NCBI GenBank assembly: GCA_015767395.1
Contig: JADWMI010000042.1
Coordinates: 1-13,345, forward strand
Origin: Bacteroidota bacterium
Lineage (GTDB): Bacteria > Bacteroidota > Bacteroidia > Flavobacteriales > Flavobacteriaceae
Reading direction: 5' to 3'
DNA: 13,345 nt
Below are positions 1 through 7,302 of the stretch, one piece after another. The stretch's first letter is position 1. Each line of letters starts with the position of its first letter. Both the position numbers and the translations under genes were made by a program. The notes below the pieces were generated by a model. It made no database searches, had not been told where the DNA came from, and saw nothing but the letters and a program-made list of their open reading frames with translations.

Positions 1-74
1 ATAAAAAAAAGAAACAATTGGGTTGAAACCATCCTTGTGAAAAGTTAAATAGGTATAATAATAGTTGAAGGGGT

Positions 75-728
75 TTATTTTAACCCATTCCATTCATCAT
101 AAAATTGCTGAAGAAATGTTTCCATATATTGGTGACGTTCTTCAGCTATTTTTTTACCTGAAGTTGTATTCATCCTGTCTTTTAGTAACAACAATTTTTC
201 ATAAAAATGATTGATGGTTGGTGCCGAATTATTTTTATACTCTTCTTTTGTTTGATTTAGGTTTGGTTCAATTTCAGGATTGTACAAAGGCCTGTTTTTA
301 AAACCCCCATAATTAAAACAACGCGCAATTCCAATGGCTCCAATGGCGTCTAATCTGTCGGCATCTTGAATAACAGCTAGTTCAGGAGAAGTGAATTTTT
401 GCTGAAAATTGCCGCCTTTGTATGAAATGTTTGAAATGATATTTTCAATATGAACAATCACACTTTCTTCAACTTCTTGACCTTCTAAATATTCACGAGC
501 CACTTTTGGACCAATAGTTTCATCGCCATTGTAAAATTTAGAATCAGCAATATCGTGTAATAAAGCACCCAATTCAATTATAAATGTATCAACGTTTTCT
601 TGTTGCGCAATAAGTTTGGCATTGTTCCATACGCGTAATATATGAAACCAGTCATGACCACCTTCGGCATCTTTTAAAGTTTCTTTTACAAAGGTTTCTG
701 TATTTGAAATTATGAGTTGTTTATTCAT
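75..728 (-). CDS. HD-domain phosphohydrolase (YedJ-like)
   Basis: A 217-residue soluble protein of the HD metal-dependent phosphohydrolase superfamily. The metal-binding pattern is visible: H25 in GGHDWFHI, the H58-D59 pair in ALLHDIAD and D122 in the motif QDADRLDAIGAIGIAR. The C-terminal third (about 168-214) is the helical tail typical of YedJ-type proteins, with K-L-L-x-L-K-D-x-M and an E-E-R-H motif. No signal peptide is present, so it should act in the cytoplasm. The family hydrolyses phosphate esters or nucleotides, but the natural substrate is generally unknown and the sequence does not reveal it here. The start at 728 gives the usual family N-terminus (TETFVKETLKDAEGGHDW). The gene follows the 814-5394 operon on the same strand, but a hairpin terminator ends about 5 bases before its ATG, so its transcription is unclear. 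The family call is firm; the substrate is open. Confidence 0.88.
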   Translation of the reverse strand: MNKQLIISNTETFVKETLKDAEGGHDWFHILRVWNNAKLIAQQENVDTFIIELGALLHDIADSKFYNGDETIGPKVAREYLEGQEVEESVIVHIENIISNISYKGGNFQQKFTSPELAVIQDADRLDAIGAIGIARCFNYGGFKNRPLYNPEIEPNLNQTKEEYKNNSAPTINHFYEKLLLLKDRMNTTSGKKIAEERHQYMETFLQQFYDEWNGLK

Positions 729-733
729 TTTTT

Positions 734-769
734 AAAAATAAAAAATCCGCCTTAATAAAAGCGGATTTT
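734..769 (-). terminator. Rho-independent terminator, possible attenuator
   Basis: A perfect 9-bp inverted repeat (AAAATCCGC at 742-750 and GCGGATTTT at 761-769) encloses a 10-base loop. Read on the minus strand it runs into a T-rich stretch down to 734, as an intrinsic terminator should. It follows the last gene of the 814-5394 operon and most likely ends that transcript. The T-tract stops only about 5 bases before the ATG of the next gene (726-728), leaving no room for a promoter in between. On the plus strand the following sequence is less T-rich, so termination should be mainly minus-strand. Confidence 0.8.
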
Positions 770-813
770 AAAAATTATTATTGAAAATAATTGCTAATAT
801 TAAAATGGTATAA

Positions 814-1620
814 CTATTTAAGTTCTTTTATTTTTATATTTCTAAACCATACATCATCACCATGGTCTTGCAATCCAAAATATCCTTTTGAAGTAACATC
901 TGCCCAGTCTTTATTTAAAGCAGGGAATTTACTGTTGGCAACAAGTTCATTCCATTCAGGCGTCCATAAATGATATTCTACAACATTTACACCATTCATT
1001 TTGTGAATTACTGTTCCTTTGTAAACCGTAAGCTCAATTTTATTCCATTCTCCAGCTGGTTTTGCATTTTGTGGTTTTGCAGGGATAAGATCATACAATG
1101 AACCTGCCATTCTATTTCCATCTTTTCCTAATTTAGCATCAGGATGCTTTTCGTTATCAAGAACTTGCATTTCAGGAGCCGTTTTCCAAACATAATCTAG
1201 TTCTTCTTGACCTAAATAAAAGATACCTGAATTACCACCTTCTGAAATTTTCCATTCTAAGCTCAATGTAAAGTTTTGAAATTCTTTATCGTAAATAATA
1301 TCTCCTCCTTCTTTATTTCCTGCTTCACCTCTACCAGTTCCAATACATTGTAATGTACCATCAATAATTTGCCAGCCATTAGGAAAATAATCTTTTTTAT
1401 AACCTCTCCAACCTTCAGATGTTTTACCATCGAAAAGCAATAGCCAGCCATCTGTTTTTTCAGCTTGGGTTAAGGCATTTATGGGTGCTTCTTTTACAGA
1501 AACCATTTCTTTTACTTCGGTGTCCTCAGTGTCAACTGATTTTTTTTTGTTTGAATTACAACTCACCATTAAAATAAGCATAATTAGGCTAGACATTAAA
1601 ATTGAATTTCTTGTTTTCAT
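814..1620 (-). CDS. DUF1080 lipoprotein, 3-keto-glycoside cleavage (predicted)
   Basis: A 268-residue DUF1080 (3-keto-disaccharide hydrolase family) protein with a concanavalin/laminarin-like jelly-roll fold. Residues 1-20 are a signal peptide ending in the lipobox LMVS-C21, so it should be a lipoprotein of the cell envelope. Residues about 22-55 form a polar, acidic linker; the DUF1080 domain fills about 57-268. Family landmarks are LLFDGK (61-66), GNSGIFYLG (129-137), MQVLDN (151-156), GSLYDLI (173-179), EWNKIEL (191-197) and the closing GYFGLQDHG...FRNIKIKEL (246-267). DUF1080 enzymes cleave glycosides already oxidised at C3, by elimination or hydration. This is the last gene of a four-gene operon, 79 bp after a Tat-exported dehydrogenase that could supply the 3-keto substrate. 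The family call is firm; the exact step (lyase or hydratase) and substrate are inferred from family knowledge. Confidence 0.88.
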   Translation of the reverse strand: MKTRNSILMSSLIMLILMVSCNSNKKKSVDTEDTEVKEMVSVKEAPINALTQAEKTDGWLLLFDGKTSEGWRGYKKDYFPNGWQIIDGTLQCIGTGRGEAGNKEGGDIIYDKEFQNFTLSLEWKISEGGNSGIFYLGQEELDYVWKTAPEMQVLDNEKHPDAKLGKDGNRMAGSLYDLIPAKPQNAKPAGEWNKIELTVYKGTVIHKMNGVNVVEYHLWTPEWNELVANSKFPALNKDWADVTSKGYFGLQDHGDDVWFRNIKIKELK

Positions 1621-1699
1621 TTGTTCAAATTTTTGTTATTTTTTTATAATTTATTATGGTTAAAATAAATGCTAGATACATTTCTACAAGAGAAATTTA

Positions 1700-3181
1700 T
1701 TATTTTGGCATTTCAGGTAATGACCATCCATTTCTGTAATTATGTTTAATTAGTTCATCTGCGAATAAGTTTGCACTTATTGGATCAGTCCAATCCTGAT
1801 CAAATGTTGGATGTCCATCATGAATTTTAAAATTATCTTTTTCAATAATTTTTATAGTTTCATTTTCTCCAATATTGGTAAATTTCATGTTTTTACCATC
1901 CCATAATAATTTTTTATTTAAAGTTTGAAGGCGCACGGCAAGTACTCCCATTACAACCATTTCGTTAAAAGGTCCAGCTTCTTTAAAAGGCGAAGATGTT
2001 TCAATACGACTTTCTGCATTTTCTTTACATGCTCTAACCCAGTCTTGTTCATGCGAAACTTCAATGCGACGTCTAAATTTTGGAGCAGAAGGGGTTCTTC
2101 CTGATAATAACCATGGATCCTTACCATAACAGCCACAAATAAGTTTGTCTTTTGTGCCATGGAATATGACACCACCACCAGAATTATTCATGTCTTTTCC
2201 TTCTGGCCAACCCTTAGGTTTGTCTGGTTGTAAACCACCATCATACCAAGTAACATCAACTTTAGGTAATTTCATTTTATTTGTAGATGCTCTTTCAGGG
2301 AAAGTAAGTGTTACTTTTTCAGCAGTAGGTGCTGAATCTGTAAGTAACATAGTAGAACTTCCTTGAGCAGAAGTTGGATATCCTAATTCAAGTCCTACAA
2401 AAACTGGGTGTAATATATGACAGGCCATATCACCAAGTGCTCCAGTTCCAAAATCCCACCATCCACGCCAGTTCCAAGGAGTGTAAATTTCGTTAAAAGG
2501 TCTCATTTTTGCTGGGCCAATAAAAAGATCCCAGTCTAATGTTTCAGGTGATGGCATAGCATCTGGACGTGGTTGACCTTGTGGCCATATTGGTCTATCT
2601 GTAAAGGCTTCTACTTTTGTGACTTCACCAATTTCATTATTAGCTAACCATTCTGTAATTAAATTAACACCTTCTCCTGATGCACCTTGATTACCCATTG
2701 AAGTTGCGACTTTATACTTATCTGTAAGATTGGTTAAAAGTCGAGATTCATATACTGTATGCGTTAATGGTTTTTGCAAATAAACATGTTTCCCCATGGT
2801 AATTGCATCTGCACTAACAATAGCGTGGGTATGATCAGCAGTTGCTACAACAACAGCATCAATAGATTTTCCCAGCTCGTCATACATTCTTCTGAAGTCC
2901 TTATATTTTTTAGCTTTTGGATAATGTTTAAAAACACGATCAGAATATTTCCAGTCAACATCACATAAACCCACAATGTTTTCTGTTCCCATTTGTTTAA
3001 GGTTGCTAAAACCCATTCCTCCAACACCAATTCCAGCAATATTTAATTTATCACTTGGAGCAATGTGGCCTAAACCACTTACGGCAAATGAGGGTACAAT
3101 TGAAAGTCCAGCTGATGCAATTAAAGTGTTTTTTACAAAACCTCGGCGGGATAGTGCGTTGTCCTTTTTAATTTTATTCAT
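1700..3181 (-). CDS. Tat-exported Gfo/Idh/MocA oxidoreductase
   Basis: A 493-residue NAD(P)-dependent dehydrogenase of the Gfo/Idh/MocA family. The N-terminus carries a twin-arginine signal (S11-R12-R13-G-F-V-K17 followed by a hydrophobic stretch to about residue 35), so the folded, cofactor-loaded enzyme should be exported to the periplasm. The Rossmann motif GIGVGG (50-55) follows directly. The family's E-K-P motif appears as Q136-K137-P138, with K137 the likely catalytic lysine. The substrate-side motif GALGDMACH (247-255) supplies D251 and H255. The WNWRGWWDFGTG segment (236-247) is typical of the long exported subgroup found in Bacteroidota and Planctomycetes. Exported members are thought to use tightly bound cofactor, either recycling it within one catalytic cycle or re-oxidising it by an unknown route. 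Inferred role: oxidation of a glycoside, probably at C3. It lies in the operon 64 bp after the second Gfo/Idh/MocA gene. The family call is firm; the substrate is unknown. Confidence 0.9.
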   Translation of the reverse strand: MNKIKKDNALSRRGFVKNTLIASAGLSIVPSFAVSGLGHIAPSDKLNIAGIGVGGMGFSNLKQMGTENIVGLCDVDWKYSDRVFKHYPKAKKYKDFRRMYDELGKSIDAVVVATADHTHAIVSADAITMGKHVYLQKPLTHTVYESRLLTNLTDKYKVATSMGNQGASGEGVNLITEWLANNEIGEVTKVEAFTDRPIWPQGQPRPDAMPSPETLDWDLFIGPAKMRPFNEIYTPWNWRGWWDFGTGALGDMACHILHPVFVGLELGYPTSAQGSSTMLLTDSAPTAEKVTLTFPERASTNKMKLPKVDVTWYDGGLQPDKPKGWPEGKDMNNSGGGVIFHGTKDKLICGCYGKDPWLLSGRTPSAPKFRRRIEVSHEQDWVRACKENAESRIETSSPFKEAGPFNEMVVMGVLAVRLQTLNKKLLWDGKNMKFTNIGENETIKIIEKDNFKIHDGHPTFDQDWTDPISANLFADELIKHNYRNGWSLPEMPK

Positions 3182-3245
3182 GACTAAAATTTTTTTATGA
3201 TTAATGATTGGTTTTTTTTATTTTAATAGAATGGTATCATAGCGT

Positions 3246-4388
3246 TTATTCGATTTTTGTCCAAGCTGAATTTTGGGAATCACTTTTTACAGATGCATAA
3301 ATAAATTGCATTCCTCTAATTCCATCTTTTACATTAGGATAGTCTGGTTTTTCAATAGTTTCTCCGTTTATTACAGCCATTAAATGTGTGAAAAAATTTT
3401 TGTAAATAGTTGCAAATGCTTCTAAATATCCTTCTGGATGTCCTGCAGGAATTCTTGATACAGCTTCTGGGTATAAATCATTTCCGTTAGGAGTAAATAA
3501 TTTTTTCGGTTTATCAAGCCATCTTGAAATTAACAAATTCGGATTTTCTTGATGCCATTCAATACTTCCTTTTTCACCATAAACTCTAACTGCTAAATTA
3601 TTCTCTTCACCGAGCGCAATTTGTGAAAAGGACATGGTGCCTTTGGCTCCATTTTCCATTCGAAGTAATAAATTTCCATCATCGTCTAAGGTTCTTCCTT
3701 TTCCAAATCGACCAAGATCGGCGGCCAATTCATCAATTTTTAAACCTGTAATGTACTCAACTAAATTTTCAGCATGTGTTCCAATATCTCCCAAAGCGCC
3801 ACCTATTCCAGATCTTTTTGGATCCACTCTCCACGTAGCTTGTTTTTGACCAGTACTTTCTAAAGAGGTAGAAAGCCAGCCTTGTAAGTATTGGACTTGT
3901 ATTTTTCTAATTTCACCAAGGTCACCATTAGCCACCATTGCTTTTGCCTGTTTCACCATTGGATGGCCTGTGTAATTATGAGTAAGGGCAAACAGACAAT
4001 TACTTTTTTCTACAATTACTTCTAATTCAATAGCCTCATCCAATGTTAATGTCATGGGTTTGTCACAAACTACATGAAATCCATTCTCTAGCGCTAATTT
4101 TGCAGGGGGAAAGTGCAAGTGATTAGGCGTAACAATTGAAACAAAATCCATTTTAATTCCATCGGGTAGTTCTTTTTCCTTTAAAATCATTTCCTCAAAA
4201 CTTCCATAGCATCGGTCTTCTGGTAAAAATAACGCTTTTCCGGAGGCGATAGATCTCTCTTCACTACTGCTAAAGGCGCCACAAACCAGATCTATCATTC
4301 CATCAATGGAGGCAGCTTTTCTGTGAACGTCACCTATGAAAGAGCCGATTCCACCACCTATCATTCCCATTTTTAATTTCCTAGCCAT
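3246..4388 (-). CDS. Cytoplasmic Gfo/Idh/MocA dehydrogenase
   Basis: A 380-residue Gfo/Idh/MocA family dehydrogenase without any signal sequence, the only clearly cytoplasmic enzyme of its operon. The Rossmann motif G11-G12-G13-I-G15 lies at the very N-terminus. TPNHLH (87-92) and CDKP (108-111, K110 catalytic) form the E-K-P-like region, and GALGDIGTH (197-205) provides D201 and H205. The length is normal for inositol- or glucose-type members of the family. It differs clearly from the 1700-3181 paralogue: no Tat signal, D-K-P rather than Q-K-P, and about 110 residues shorter. This suggests a different step, for example reduction of a 3-keto sugar back to the free sugar inside the cell. It is second in the operon, 34 bp after the isomerase-like gene. 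The family call is firm; direction and substrate are inferred. Confidence 0.9.
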   Translation of the reverse strand: MARKLKMGMIGGGIGSFIGDVHRKAASIDGMIDLVCGAFSSSEERSIASGKALFLPEDRCYGSFEEMILKEKELPDGIKMDFVSIVTPNHLHFPPAKLALENGFHVVCDKPMTLTLDEAIELEVIVEKSNCLFALTHNYTGHPMVKQAKAMVANGDLGEIRKIQVQYLQGWLSTSLESTGQKQATWRVDPKRSGIGGALGDIGTHAENLVEYITGLKIDELAADLGRFGKGRTLDDDGNLLLRMENGAKGTMSFSQIALGEENNLAVRVYGEKGSIEWHQENPNLLISRWLDKPKKLFTPNGNDLYPEAVSRIPAGHPEGYLEAFATIYKNFFTHLMAVINGETIEKPDYPNVKDGIRGMQFIYASVKSDSQNSAWTKIE

Positions 4389-4422
4389 TCTCTCTAAATA
4401 TTTTCCATTTAATTTAAACTGG

Positions 4423-5394
4423 TTACTTTAATTGATTAGCAGCCTTTATTAATAAATTTTTAGTGGCTAAAGCACCTTCAGTTTCACTTAGCCTGCTTCC
4501 TTCATATTCAACACCAATAAAACCTGTATAGCCTGATTCTTTTACAATCTTCAACATTTTTATATAATCGATGGTTGTTTCATTTCCGTTTTCGTCAAAG
4601 TCATATGATTTTGCACTTACAGCTTTAGCATAAGGCATCATTTCTTCAACACCTTTATATTTATCGTATTCTTTAATACATTTTGATCCTTTATGTTGCA
4701 TACAAAAATTACCAAAATCTGGTAAAACGCCACAGTTTGGAAGGTTTACTTTTTCAATTACTTTTACAAGCAAACCAGCATTTGAAGATAATCCACCATG
4801 ATTTTCAACAATTACATTGATATTTTTTGTTGAAGCGTAGGTTGCTAACTTTGAAAGCCCATTTGTTGAAGCTTTAATCCAGATATCAGGATCATTAGAA
4901 CCGTTAAGATTCACTCTTATGGAATGACAGCCTAAAAATTGCGCAGCATCTACCCATTTTTTATGATTTTCAACAGCTAAATTCCTTTGTTCTTTATTAT
5001 CAGTAGCGAGATTCCCTTCACCATCAACCATAATTAGTAGGTTTTGAACTTTGTAAGTCTCACTTTTTTCCTTTAAAACTTTCAGTAAATTTTGCATTGC
5101 GGCATTTAAATCCGCCTCTTTTTTTAATTCAGGGGAGTACAATTGACTCACATATTCAATTCCTTCAAAACCAAGTTCATTGGCTTTTTGAGCAAAATCT
5201 AAGGGGCTCATTTCCCCGCTTCTAATTTGTTTATTTAATGACCATTGTGCCAATGATAATTTAAAGAAGGGTGAATTGATTTCTTTTTGTGGAAGCTCCA
5301 CAGTTTTTTTGGTTGGTTTACAACTGAAAAAAGAGGCTAAAAATAAAAGAGTAAATGCAATTGATAATTGACGAATGTATTTTTTAAAGCTCAT
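4423..5394 (-). CDS. Sugar isomerase/epimerase-like TIM-barrel lipoprotein
   Basis: A 323-residue protein of the xylose-isomerase-like TIM-barrel (AP_endonuc_2) family, preceded by a signal peptide with lipobox SFFS-C25, so it is probably a periplasm-facing or surface lipoprotein. The barrel covers about 45-320. Likely metal-site residues are E197 in VENHGG, D226 in PDFGNF, and E296/E298 in GVEYEG. The position that often supplies a histidine ligand reads SAKSYDFD (260-267), without a histidine, so the metal site may be altered. Relatives include sugar epimerases and the TIM-barrel subunit of C-glycoside deglycosidases, so both isomerisation and bond cleavage of a keto sugar are possible. It is the first gene of the minus-strand operon and sits next to the divergent promoter region. 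The family call is good; the reaction is unknown. Confidence 0.82.
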   Translation of the reverse strand: MSFKKYIRQLSIAFTLLFLASFFSCKPTKKTVELPQKEINSPFFKLSLAQWSLNKQIRSGEMSPLDFAQKANELGFEGIEYVSQLYSPELKKEADLNAAMQNLLKVLKEKSETYKVQNLLIMVDGEGNLATDNKEQRNLAVENHKKWVDAAQFLGCHSIRVNLNGSNDPDIWIKASTNGLSKLATYASTKNINVIVENHGGLSSNAGLLVKVIEKVNLPNCGVLPDFGNFCMQHKGSKCIKEYDKYKGVEEMMPYAKAVSAKSYDFDENGNETTIDYIKMLKIVKESGYTGFIGVEYEGSRLSETEGALATKNLLIKAANQLK

Positions 5395-5586
5395 GTTTTA
5401 GGAATTAAATTGGGAAAAGTGAATATAGGCTATGTAAAATTGAAAAATCCAAGTAAATAGAATTTAAAGTATTATTCAACTAAAATAGTTAATATATTAA
5501 TAATTAGGAATTTAATTTGATATTTAATTATATTTATAAAATCAAATAAATTTTTTAAGAATATTTAGAAACAACACTAAGTAACT
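5395..5586. promoter_or_regulatory. Divergent intergenic region between the two operons
   Basis: This 192-bp, very AT-rich stretch must hold the promoters for both the minus-strand (814-5394) and plus-strand (5587-8737) operons. I see no convincing TTTG plus TAnnTTTG pair on either strand. Three symmetrical elements stand out: AACTA-AAA-TAGTT (5478-5490), the 12-base palindrome TTAATATATTAA (5489-5500) that overlaps it, and ATTTGAT (5515-5521) facing ATCAAAT (5541-5547). They could be operator sites, but such symmetry arises easily in AT-rich DNA. Confidence 0.4.
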
Positions 5587-7302
5587 ATGAGTGATGAAAA
5601 TCTTAAAGAACATCCAGAATCTTATGATGCCATAGTAATTGGTTCAGGTATTTCTGGAGGTTGGGCAGCCAAAGAATTGTGTGAAAACGGTTTAAAAACC
5701 CTTGTTCTTGAAAGAGGAAGGAATGTGAAACATATTGAAGATTACCCAACCATGAATATGGATCCTTGGGATTTTAAATATCACGGAGAAAAGGAACAAA
5801 AAGATTTAGAGAGACAGCCGAAACAAAATAGATCCTATGTTGGTAGGCCAGAAAGCAAACATTGGTTTGTAGACGATTTGAAGCACCCTTATAATGAAAT
5901 TAAAAGATTTGATTGGATTCGAGGGTATCATGTAGGTGGAAGATCATTGATGTGGGCACGCCAATCATATAGGTTAAGTGATATTGATTTTGGAGCCAAT
6001 AAAAAAGATGGACATGGAGTAGATTGGCCAGTGAGATATAAAGATATTTCACCTTGGTATGATAAGGTTGAAGAATTTATTGGAGTTTCTGGTCAGAAAG
6101 AAGGCCTTCCTCAGTTACCCGATGGAAAATTTTCAGATCCAATGGAATTGAACTGCGTAGAATTGGATCTTCAAAAAAAAATCAAAAATAATTTTAACGA
6201 CCGTTTACTAACTATTGGTAGAAGTGCTCACAAAACAGGAAATGCAGTTCATGAAGGTAGATCAAATTGCCAATATAGAAATAGATGTGTAAGAGGTTGT
6301 CCGTTTGGAGGCTATTTTAGTAGTAATTCTTCGACCTTACCAGCAGCTGAACGCACTGGAAACATGCATTTACGAGCAGATTCAATAGCTTATGAAATTG
6401 TTTATGACGATAAAACAGGCTTGGCTTCAGGAGTGAAAGTAATTGATGCAATTACAAAAGAAAAAACATTTTTTAGAACTGGAATTGTTTTTAGTTGCGC
6501 TTCTTCTATGGCTTCAGCAGGTATTTTATTACAATCTAAATCTAAGCGTTTTCCGAACGGTTTAGGAAATGATAGTGGTGAATTGGGACATAATATTATG
6601 GATCATCCAATGAGTGCTGGTGCGTCTGCCGTTGTTGAAGGTTTTGACGATTTATATTATAAAGGCAGAAGACCCAACGGTTTTTACATACCCAGATTTA
6701 GAAATATTGATGAGAAAAGTACTCAAAAAGAATTTATAAGAGGCTATGGTTTTCAAGGAGGAGCAAGCCGTTTGAACTGGAAAAGAGCCGTGGGTGAAAT
6801 GAGTTTTGGAGCAGATTTAAAAGATGATTTATTAAGCCCTGGCCCTTGGAGAGTTGGAATGGGTGGTTTTGGAGAATGTTTACCATATCATGAAAATAAA
6901 GTGACTTTAAACTATGATAAATTAGATGAATGGGGATTGCCAACTTTAGATTTTGATGCCGAATACAAAGAGAATGAGGACAAAATGAGAGATGATATGA
7001 GAGAGCAGGCCATAGCAATGCTAAAAGCAGCCGGATATAAAAATGTAAAGGGCTTCAAAGGAAAAGCAACGCCTGGAATTGGAATTCACGAGATGGGAAC
7101 AGCACGTATGGGATACGATCCTAAAACTTCCGTTTTAAATAAAAACAATCAGATTCATACGGTTCCAAATGTGTATGTCACAGATGGTTCATTTATGACT
7201 TCATCAGCTTGCCAAAATCCATCTTTAACATATATGGCATTTACTGCACGAGCGGCAAATCATGCGGCTCAAGAATTTAAAAAAAACAAAAAAAATGGAT
7301 AG
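5587..7302 (+). CDS. GMC-family FAD dehydrogenase, glycoside 3-dehydrogenase-like
   Basis: A 571-residue GMC oxidoreductase, probably the catalytic subunit of a membrane-linked sugar dehydrogenase. The FAD-binding GSGISGG (19-25) is followed by the LVLERG strand end (39-44). GGRSLMW (117-123) corresponds to the flavin-attachment segment of pyranose 2-oxidase, but the covalent-FAD histidine is replaced by methionine (M122). The C-terminal catalytic pair is H501 (HEMGTARMG) and N544 (CQNPSLTYMA). Three clustered cysteines, C228, C234 and C238, recall the iron-sulfur cluster site of the related three-subunit glucose and fructose dehydrogenases. No signal peptide is present. The next gene overlaps it by 8 bases and encodes a Tat-signalled small subunit, so the two are probably exported as one complex. 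No cytochrome c subunit is encoded here, so the electron acceptor is unknown. The likely reaction is oxidation of a sugar or glycoside hydroxyl, often C3. Confidence 0.9.
   Translation: MSDENLKEHPESYDAIVIGSGISGGWAAKELCENGLKTLVLERGRNVKHIEDYPTMNMDPWDFKYHGEKEQKDLERQPKQNRSYVGRPESKHWFVDDLKHPYNEIKRFDWIRGYHVGGRSLMWARQSYRLSDIDFGANKKDGHGVDWPVRYKDISPWYDKVEEFIGVSGQKEGLPQLPDGKFSDPMELNCVELDLQKKIKNNFNDRLLTIGRSAHKTGNAVHEGRSNCQYRNRCVRGCPFGGYFSSNSSTLPAAERTGNMHLRADSIAYEIVYDDKTGLASGVKVIDAITKEKTFFRTGIVFSCASSMASAGILLQSKSKRFPNGLGNDSGELGHNIMDHPMSAGASAVVEGFDDLYYKGRRPNGFYIPRFRNIDEKSTQKEFIRGYGFQGGASRLNWKRAVGEMSFGADLKDDLLSPGPWRVGMGGFGECLPYHENKVTLNYDKLDEWGLPTLDFDAEYKENEDKMRDDMREQAIAMLKAAGYKNVKGFKGKATPGIGIHEMGTARMGYDPKTSVLNKNNQIHTVPNVYVTDGSFMTSSACQNPSLTYMAFTARAANHAAQEFKKNKKNG

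Noticed and set aside
71..86. Small hairpin GGGTT/AACCC at the end of the HD-hydrolase gene as a terminator.
   Set aside because: The 5-bp stem overlaps the stop codon and has no T-tract on the minus strand. The remaining bases 1-70 show nothing recognisable.
1700..3181. Assignment of the Tat-exported dehydrogenase as a GH109-type glycosidase.
   Set aside because: GH109 enzymes share the fold and the Tat signal, but the WNWRGWWDFGTG segment points to the general exported oxidoreductase subgroup, and I see no GH109-specific motif.
7262..7294. Upstream ATG giving the dehydrogenase small subunit 11 extra residues.
   Set aside because: The added residues are a lysine-rich stretch read from inside the flavoprotein gene, and they would push the twin-arginine motif away from the N-terminus. 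ATG 7295 gives a standard signal and a coupled 8-base overlap.
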